Shown here: positions 33,101-37,271 of the stretch, piece after piece
Numbering within the stretch: position 1 is the stretch's first letter
How the letters are laid out: each line of letters starts with the position of its first letter
The notes under the pieces: model-generated
What the model was told of the DNA's origin: nothing
Database searches by the model: none
Seen by the model: only the letters and a program-made list of their open reading frames with translations
Assembly: GCA_020445665.1 (NCBI GenBank)
Contig: JAGRGD010000007.1
Span: 1 to 37,271, forward strand
Length of the DNA: 37,271 bases
From: Rhodocyclaceae bacterium
GTDB lineage: Bacteria; Pseudomonadota; Gammaproteobacteria; Burkholderiales; Rhodocyclaceae
Direction of reading: 5' to 3'
Translations under genes and position numbers: made by a program

Positions 33101-34306
33101 TGGTGCCTCGCGGGGGGCCTCTGCCCGGGGGGGTGGGGCTTCGCGGCTGGTCGCGGGCTCGTCGCCCTGGCGCAGGACGACGATGGCCGTGGCGGCCAGT
33201 GCGGCGAGTGCCAGTCCTCCGGCGATGGCCAGCTTGCCACGCCCCGGCGTTGCCGGGCGGGCTTCGGATTTCGGGCGCGTTTCGGCCAGGGCCGCTGCCG
33301 CTGACGCCGTGGCCGGGGGGATGGTGGGCGGCGGTCGCGTCGCGGCAGACTCCTGGCCCGGCCACTGGGTAAATTCGGCGGGGGCCTCGACGGCGGGCAG
33401 TGCCTCTTCGCCGAACAGGGTCATCCGCCACTGGGCGATGCTCTGGGGCCGGTCCTGGGGCTGGATGGCCAGCGCGAAATCCACTGCCGCCAGGAAGCGC
33501 TCCGAGTAGCGCCCCTTGCCGACATCCCTGGCCGGCAACATCGGGTCGGCATGATTGGACAGTGTCGCCGTCGCGCGGGCGACGGAATCCGCCGGGCCGC
33601 GGCCGGTGATGGCCATGTAGAGCGTCGCACCGAGGGAATAGAGGTCGGTCCAGGGACCCTGTCGACCGCCTTCGGCCTGGCTCGAGCTGTATTGCTCGAA
33701 CGGCGCATAGCCCGGCGAAACCAGCATCGTCAGGGTCTGCGTCATCGTGCCGATGGCCAGCCGGGCCGAGCCGAAGTCGAGCAGCACCGGCCGACCGTTG
33801 TCGCGCAGGAAGATGTTGTCGGGCTTGATGTCCCGGTGGATGAAACCGGCGTTGTGGATCAGCTGCAGGCCGTCAAGCAGATTGCCGCACAGCTGGACCA
33901 GGTTGGATTCGTCACCGCCGCGGCCGGACTTGAGCTGGTCGGCAAGGCTCTCGCCACGGACGAACTCCATCACCATGTAGGCCGTGCCATTGGCCTCGAA
34001 GACGCTGAACACCTGGACGATGCACGGGTGGCGGAACTTGGCGAGGGTCTGCGCTTCGGCGAGAAAGCGGTTGAGGCCCCAGTTGTAGGTCTCGGCGGTC
34101 TTGCGGGACATGGCCCGTACCTGGATGTCCTGGGTCCGTGCCGCACAACTGCTGGGGAAGAACTCCTTGATGGCGACCTGCTGGTCGAGGTTGGTGTCCT
34201 TGGCCAGATAGGTAATGCCGAAGCCTCCCTGGCCGAGGATCGATTCGATCTCGTACCACAGGAGGCGATACCCCGGAGGGAGCGTGTTGGTGTCCAGGTC
34301 CGTCAC
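30131..34306 (-). CDS. Giant membrane Ser/Thr protein kinase with seven helical repeats
   Basis: This 1391-residue Hanks-type kinase has its kinase domain at about 18-300: glycine loop GQGGFGIT, K47 in VAIKEFFP, HRDIKPDNIF with D159, and D177 in LLDFGSAR. A proline- and alanine-rich linker leads to one membrane helix (about 356-378). The rest should be periplasmic: seven repeats of about 91 residues (about 415-1235), each opening AxxALxAGRLxxPxxxNALxxYRxVL, joined by charged coiled-coil linkers. Then come an (AAREA)n helix and a C-terminal domain (about 1295-1391, LMGKWCGAGMRIEF ... YNRRFTRC) with a cysteine near each end. GTG at 34306 is chosen because related kinases begin at TDLxTNTLPPGYRL; its ribosome site is weak and upstream in-frame starts exist. 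The extracytoplasmic repeats presumably sense an envelope component. PASTA domains are absent. The 3-prime end converges on the outer-membrane protein gene. Confidence 0.9.
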   Translation of the reverse strand: MTDLDTNTLPPGYRLLWYEIESILGQGGFGITYLAKDTNLDQQVAIKEFFPSSCAARTQDIQVRAMSRKTAETYNWGLNRFLAEAQTLAKFRHPCIVQVFSVFEANGTAYMVMEFVRGESLADQLKSGRGGDESNLVQLCGNLLDGLQLIHNAGFIHRDIKPDNIFLRDNGRPVLLDFGSARLAIGTMTQTLTMLVSPGYAPFEQYSSSQAEGGRQGPWTDLYSLGATLYMAITGRGPADSVARATATLSNHADPMLPARDVGKGRYSERFLAAVDFALAIQPQDRPQSIAQWRMTLFGEEALPAVEAPAEFTQWPGQESAATRPPPTIPPATASAAAALAETRPKSEARPATPGRGKLAIAGGLALAALAATAIVVLRQGDEPATSREAPPPRAEAPREAPPPPPKAEPLSTEARIEAALAQAEEALTAGRLSLPDGHNALHYFREVLALDGDNAAAREGVHRVMLGHLAFTLSALKQNDLHEARQHLKVAESIDADASEVVSARKQLETAQLVAQQARDAEQSRRTAITEGLGKAGEALAAGRLSPPDADNALDAYRAVLAVDPRNVQALKGVDAIAQAHLDLALKALAAGEFDATRERIDRAAEIDNNATGLVSVRNRLASAERDAAEREAQVRTGLSRGDKALAAGRLGPPDRDNALEAYRSVLQADPDNTRARRGLEQIVQGYLERVRSATQREDFAAAGQALDAAAAIAPAADGVAAARETLDATRQAAREREQARQDRLAQIDGLLASARSALDAGRLAPPDRPNATEQFRAVLQLDADNREAREGLGRVAATHLERAGQAIEGEDVVLAASQIDAAAAIDPKADGLTGSRRALAALERTIARRQAAEQARAERIERALADADKALRAGRLSPPEAGNALDGYRAVLDLDAGNARASQGVAAVARAQLTRGREAIAAGELDKARTALEAAEKVDPAVDGLAETRRILADAVRARAERQARAEAEAARQAENEAKAREAAEARRAAEAQQARIDRLLARADQALAANRLTTPAGNNALDLYRDVQAIEPDNVRASEGLEAIVGRYGELADGALAQDDPARAEAFIERAAGISPRSAALARMRARLADWQALQRNREAQAEALARARAEQEAAREAEARARREAAERDANRNQAARIDGLLTAAQAALAADRLTLPRDDNALDRYRTVLSLDPANEAAERGVSQVAERYVTLAARATREGDLDAAQRHLAAASRIRPNLASIALARETLDEARSQAARDAAQQAAARDAAARDAAAREAAAREAAAREAAAREAAARQRQPSPPPRSAGVDIGLLMGKWCGAGMRIEFAAGNWTFTLPDGNRASYPVSGYASGSDAVTMQWTDNRRRRMQTEFGQFSSDGRTMIQLRGREQGSNDWHQYNRRFTRC
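30461..30590 (-). repeat. 15-base coding microrepeat encoding (AAREA)n
   Basis: About eight tandem copies of a 15-base unit encode AAREA or AARDA, giving a long, charged alanine helix between the repeat region and the C-terminal domain of the kinase. Copies differ mainly at third positions. Slippage here would change length by five residues without breaking the frame. Confidence 0.75.
30601..33056 (-). repeat. Seven roughly 91-residue repeats in the kinase sensor region
   Basis: Seven protein repeats share AGRL..P...NAL..YR.VL..D..N..A..G followed by a second helical half (A...L..A..I.P). They are TPR-like in pattern. Spacing varies because charged linkers of different lengths lie between them. 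Confidence 0.8.
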
Positions 34307-34595
34307 GTGCCGTTGCAGACGCCAGGCGGGGGCGTCGTTCGTGGACCACACGGTTGGGGAATGGCTGGGAGGTGCATGCGTTCTTCCGTTCTTTTCTGGC
34401 CTGGCATCGGCAGGCCCGCACATTGTATTGCCTGAACATTTGCCTGCGCTAGGACATGGGCAATTCCTGCTGTCGGGCGTGGCGCATGCAACAGCCGACA
34501 CCCTTCCGGCGCACGCCGGGCTGCCTGCCTGGGTCGCGCTGACGAGCGTCCCGGTTCATGGCACCATATGAGCGCATTTAACTTTCGGAGTAGTA
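34307..34595. promoter_or_regulatory. Divergent promoter region between the kinase and H-NS-like genes
   Basis: On the minus strand TACAAT (34422-34427) is a good -10 for the kinase (five of six bases) but has no clear -35. Toward the H-NS-like gene, the AT-rich stretch GCATTTAACTT (about 34573-34583), just before its ribosome site CGGAG, is the only promoter-like segment. CCGGCG-CA-CGCCGG (about 34505-34518) forms a small hairpin. In-frame ATG codons upstream of 34306 mean part of this region could encode an N-terminal extension of the kinase. Confidence 0.35.
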
Positions 34596-34976
34596 ATGTC
34601 CGATTTTCCGGACCTCACACTGATCGAGCTTCGCCGACTCGAAGTGCAGATCGCGCAGGAAATCGCCGGCCGGCGCCTGCGGGCCCGCCTGCTGCGCTCG
34701 ATGCGCGAGCTGGCTTCGGCAGAGGGGGTCACCCTCGAGGCGGTCCTGGCTTCCGCCGATCCGGCGACCCTCGCGCGACGGGGTCGTCGCGGCGGGCGCT
34801 CGGGTCCGCGCGGTCCGGCGCCGGTCCGCTACATGCATCCTTCGAACCGGGCCTTGTGCTGGAGTGGCCGGGGCAGGACGCCCGCGTGGATCAAGGCGTG
34901 GCTGTCCACCGGGGGCTCGATGACCGCGCTAGAGAACGCGGCCGCGCGCTGCGCGCCTGTGCCGCGCCGGGGCTGA
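34596..34976 (+). CDS. H-NS-like nucleoid-associated protein
   Basis: The 126-residue protein has an N-terminal coiled-coil oligomerisation region (about 6-55: LTLIELRRLEVQIAQEIAGR), a basic, glycine-rich linker (RRGRRGGRSGPRG, 61-73) and the H-NS C-terminal DNA-binding motif (about 76-105: VRYMHPSNRALCWSGRGRTPAWIKAWL, with WSGRGR at 89-94). The arginine-rich linker next to the AT-hook-like core is common in beta- and gammaproteobacterial relatives and strengthens binding to AT-rich DNA. The ribosome site CGGAG lies upstream of ATG 34596. It is the first gene of a four-gene operon. A local silencer of horizontally acquired DNA is the usual role. The C-terminal tail (SMTALENAAARCAPVPRRG) is longer than in many relatives. 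Confidence 0.9.
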   Translation: MSDFPDLTLIELRRLEVQIAQEIAGRRLRARLLRSMRELASAEGVTLEAVLASADPATLARRGRRGGRSGPRGPAPVRYMHPSNRALCWSGRGRTPAWIKAWLSTGGSMTALENAAARCAPVPRRG

Positions 34977-34986
34977 GCGGACAGCG

Positions 34987-35709
34987 ATGGGCGCGGACTC
35001 CGCCTCGCCCCGTCACGGTGAAACGGACGCGTCCGGTGCCGAGGTGCTTGGCAACATCGTCTGGCATGCGCTGACCCGGGATCAGGCCGCGTTCGCCAGT
35101 GGAGACGGCGCCGCCCGGCGTTTTGCGATCGGTTTTTCGCCGCTTCTCGGCTTCGCGGACCCGCACAATCCCGACTTTGACGCGATTGCGCCCCGATGCG
35201 CTGCGGGCGAGCGGTTCTACTGCCTGCACTGGCAGGGCCCATCGCCGCCGGGGTGGCACATCGAGGACGACGGGCGGATCTGCCTGCTGGTATGCGACGA
35301 GCCGGGAGGCAACTGCCACGACCCGGAGCTCGAGCCGCTCACGGCCGTCCACGTCCCTCAGGCCATGGCGCTGGCGGAGCGGACCCGGCCGGGGCCGTTC
35401 GGCCCGCGCACCATCGAACTGGGTGAGTATGTCGGGATCTTCGATGCGGGGCGCCTGGTGGCGATGGCCGGCGAGCGCATGCGGGCCGGTCGCTACCGCG
35501 AGATCAGTGGCGTCTGCACCGATCCCGCCTTTCGCGGCAAGGGGCTGGCGCGGCGCCTGGTGGCCCACCTCCAGGCCAGGCAGCGGGCCCGTGGCGAGGT
35601 CTCCTTCCTCCACGTGATGCGTGACAACGCCGGAGCCAGGCGGCTGTATGCAGCGCTCGGCTACCGCGTGCACCTCGAGACTCAGGTCCGGGTGGTGGTC
35701 CGACGGTGA
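34987..35709 (+). CDS. GNAT-family N-acetyltransferase
   Basis: The 240-residue product has an N-terminal extension (about 20-125) and a C-terminal GNAT fold (about 130-235) of the FR47-like type. The acetyl-CoA pyrophosphate loop is FRGKGLARRLVAH (R183-G184-K185-G186); the later MRDNAGARRLYAALGYR segment (N214) is the usual motif B and end-strand. It would transfer an acetyl group to an amine of unknown identity. The start at ATG 34987 is ten bases after the H-NS-like stop; the ribosome site is weak, which suggests translational coupling. It overlaps the kinase gene downstream by four bases (GTGA). Placement between a nucleoid protein and a two-component pair raises the possibility of protein acetylation, but that is speculation. 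Confidence 0.9.
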   Translation: MGADSASPRHGETDASGAEVLGNIVWHALTRDQAAFASGDGAARRFAIGFSPLLGFADPHNPDFDAIAPRCAAGERFYCLHWQGPSPPGWHIEDDGRICLLVCDEPGGNCHDPELEPLTAVHVPQAMALAERTRPGPFGPRTIELGEYVGIFDAGRLVAMAGERMRAGRYREISGVCTDPAFRGKGLARRLVAHLQARQRARGEVSFLHVMRDNAGARRLYAALGYRVHLETQVRVVVRR

Positions 35710-36755
35710 CCGCGAGCGGACCGCAGGCGCCCTCCCATGGCAGTGACAGCATATCGCTGTGGCAGGCGGTCGGACGCGACACCCTGATTCGCATCGGTCT
35801 GCTGTTTTCCCTCCTGTCGGCCAGCGTGGTGGCGCTCCTCATCGAAGCAGACCTGTTCGACCGTTTCTACACCTTCAGCCGGGCCCACGAGGATTGGGAA
35901 CTCGACGAGATCGTGCTGGCCCTGGTTGGCGGCATGGTCGCAATGGGGCTGAGTGCGCTGGTGCTCGCCTACCACCTGGCGCGCCGGATCTCAGATCAGA
36001 TCGCCCAGCGACTGGCCGCCGAACGGCGTCTCGCCGAGGGGCGCAAGCTGCGCTCGATGGGGGCCTTGCTGGGCGGGGTCTCCCACTCGATCAGCAATCA
36101 CCTTCAGCCGATCATGACCCTGTCGGCACTGGTGCAGGACGACCTGGCGGCGGATTCGGATCAGGCGCGCGACCTGCAGCGGATCCGCCAGGCGGCCGAC
36201 GGGGCGTGCCAGATCCTGCGGCGCGTGCTCAACTTCTCGCATCAGGATCACGGCCTGAGCGATACCTGTCGTTTGACCGAAGCCCTGCGTTCCGCAGTTG
36301 AACTGGCCGTCACCGCCATCCCGAGCAGCATTCGCCTCGACCTCGAGATCGGCGACATGCCGGGTCACGTGGCGCTGGCGGCGATTGACGCCGAGGTGAT
36401 CATCCTGAACCTCGTCTCCAATGCCATCGATGCCTTCGGTGGACGCGCCGGCACGATCCGGATCGCCTGCGGCGACGCCGGACCGGGCACCTGGGCCCGG
36501 CTCACTGTCGCGGATTCAGGGCCGGGCATCCCGGCCGAGCTGCAGGAGCGAATTTTCGAGCCGTTCTTTACCACCAAGGCGGTCGGGCAGGGTACCGGGC
36601 TCGGGCTGTCCGAGGTCTACGGTCTGGTGACCCGTGCCGGTGGTCATCTCGACCTTCGGTCCGCAGCGGGCGAGGGCACCGAGGTGGTCATCTATCTGCC
36701 GGTGGTCGATAGCGGCGTGCCTCAATCACAATCCCCGGGGAAGGGCGAGCCATGA
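35706..36755 (+). CDS. Small membrane sensor histidine kinase
   Basis: The 349-residue kinase has two membrane helices (about 28-47 and 67-90) around a short periplasmic loop of about 20 residues, a coiled linker, a phosphoacceptor region with H127 in GGVSHSISNHLQPIM, and a complete ATPase domain (about 230-340: NLVSNAIDAFGG, DSGPGIPAEL, EPFFTTKAVGQGTGLGLSEV). The H-box resembles the NtrB/hybrid class (GGxAHDFNNxLxxI) but with changed residues. GTG at 35706 overlaps the acetyltransferase stop, and its own stop overlaps the receiver gene as ATGA. With so little periplasmic sequence it probably senses a membrane or cytoplasmic signal. Confidence 0.92.
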   Translation: MTASGPQAPSHGSDSISLWQAVGRDTLIRIGLLFSLLSASVVALLIEADLFDRFYTFSRAHEDWELDEIVLALVGGMVAMGLSALVLAYHLARRISDQIAQRLAAERRLAEGRKLRSMGALLGGVSHSISNHLQPIMTLSALVQDDLAADSDQARDLQRIRQAADGACQILRRVLNFSHQDHGLSDTCRLTEALRSAVELAVTAIPSSIRLDLEIGDMPGHVALAAIDAEVIILNLVSNAIDAFGGRAGTIRIACGDAGPGTWARLTVADSGPGIPAELQERIFEPFFTTKAVGQGTGLGLSEVYGLVTRAGGHLDLRSAAGEGTEVVIYLPVVDSGVPQSQSPGKGEP

Positions 36756-37126
36756 CGCGCATATTGCTGGTCGATGACGACGAACTGGTGCGCTACGCAC
36801 TGGCCAAGGCCTTGCGACGCGCTGGCCACGAGGTGCTCGAGGCGGCCTCCGGCGAAGGCGTCCCCGCGCGCGTCGAGGCCGAATCGATCGAGATCCTGAT
36901 CACCGATCTGGTGATGCCCGACCAGGAAGGCATCGGCCTGATCCGCGAACTGCGTGCGGTGAGCGCGACGCTCCCGATCATCGCCATCTCGGGCGGTGGG
37001 CGCGTTTCGGGCGAGCAGTATCTCAGGATGGCGGCACGGCTCGGCGCCGACGCGACGCTGGCCAAACCCTTCGACCACAAGGAACTGCTTGCCCTGGTGG
37101 CGCGCCTCGCCGCCGCTCGGGACTGA
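36752..37126 (+). CDS. Stand-alone receiver-domain response regulator
   Basis: The 124-residue protein is a single receiver domain: acidic triplet D8-D10, acceptor D52 in ILITDLVMPD, signalling serine in IAISGGG, and K105 in TLAKPF. There is no output domain. It would act by binding a partner or passing phosphate on. ATG at 36752 overlaps the kinase stop by four bases, making the kinase its evident partner. It is the last gene before the right-hand IS end, 20 bases beyond its stop, so an original downstream gene could have been separated by the insertion. Confidence 0.93.
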   Translation: MTRILLVDDDELVRYALAKALRRAGHEVLEAASGEGVPARVEAESIEILITDLVMPDQEGIGLIRELRAVSATLPIIAISGGGRVSGEQYLRMAARLGADATLAKPFDHKELLALVARLAAARD

Positions 37127-37146
37127 GCGAAGGCGCCGCGTGCGCT

Positions 37147-37271
37147 AGGGTCTGTGGGCATTTGTATGGCGGATCGCGTTGAGACTTTGAGCCTGTGCCA
37201 CAAGGCGCGGGAGGAAGGCAAGGGTGGCGGTCCACTGCGGGCTTTGCACAGCCCGCCGGCTTCGCTGGCGC
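37147..37271 (+). mobile_element. Probable end of a second IS5-like element (partial)
   Basis: CTA then GGGTCTGTGGGCATTTG matches the left-hand IS tip over TAGGGTCTGT and then diverges, so it looks like a related but different element running rightward out of the window. A hairpin, GCGGGCT (37237-37243) with AGCCCGC (37250-37256), lies inside. No transposase reading frame is visible in the 125 bases present, so the call rests on the tip alone. Confidence 0.5.

Overview
This is a GC-rich stretch of a Gram-negative chromosome, almost fully coding. It holds 17 complete protein genes and one partial transposase gene. I see no rRNA, tRNA, CRISPR array or phage genes. Outer-membrane proteins, a two-partner secretion system, an Aer-type chemoreceptor, an H-NS-like protein with the WSGRGR signature and many c-di-GMP and phosphorelay proteins point to a free-living, motile beta- or gammaproteobacterium (Rhodocyclales- or Chromatiales-like). 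The exact lineage cannot be settled by reading alone. Both window edges look like ends of IS5-like insertion sequences sharing the terminal string TAGGGTCTGT, so the window may be one repeat-bounded contig.

Region 1 (1-7649, all minus strand). An IS end with the start of a transposase gene abuts a DUF6882-like/pentapeptide-repeat/TIR protein, whose stop codon lies on the IS junction. Next come a glutathione S-transferase and an Aer-like PAS chemoreceptor with a possible sigma-28 promoter. A tightly overlapping pair follows: a membrane GGDEF-EAL protein and a protein with a dead receiver and an HPt domain.

Region 2 (7859-16253, minus). Three genes joined by 4-base GTGA overlaps form a phosphorelay: a 2216-residue BvgS-like hybrid kinase with four predicted periplasmic binding domains, a receiver-histidine kinase, and a NarL/FixJ regulator. 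An AMP-forming acyl-CoA synthetase-like gene (16445-17977) is divergent from it.

Region 3 (18114-28682, plus). Five tightly packed genes encode a TpsB outer-membrane transporter, an exported CHAT (caspase-like) protein with helical repeats, a large TpsA beta-helix exoprotein with two C-terminal cysteines, a periplasmic FecR-domain protein, and a CHASE2-PAS-GGDEF-EAL membrane protein. This is the most interesting block. It has the parts expected of a c-di-GMP-linked, protease-controlled adhesin system similar in logic to LapA/LapG/LapD or CdrA, but built from other families.

Region 4 (28683-34306). An outer-membrane beta-barrel gene has its own sigma-70-like promoter and a leader that can fold as a pseudoknot. 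It faces a very large Ser/Thr kinase with seven roughly 91-residue repeats, and a strong terminator hairpin lies between the two.

Region 5 (34596-37126, plus). An H-NS-like gene, a GNAT acetyltransferase, a small membrane histidine kinase and a stand-alone receiver form a compact operon that ends just before the right-hand IS end.
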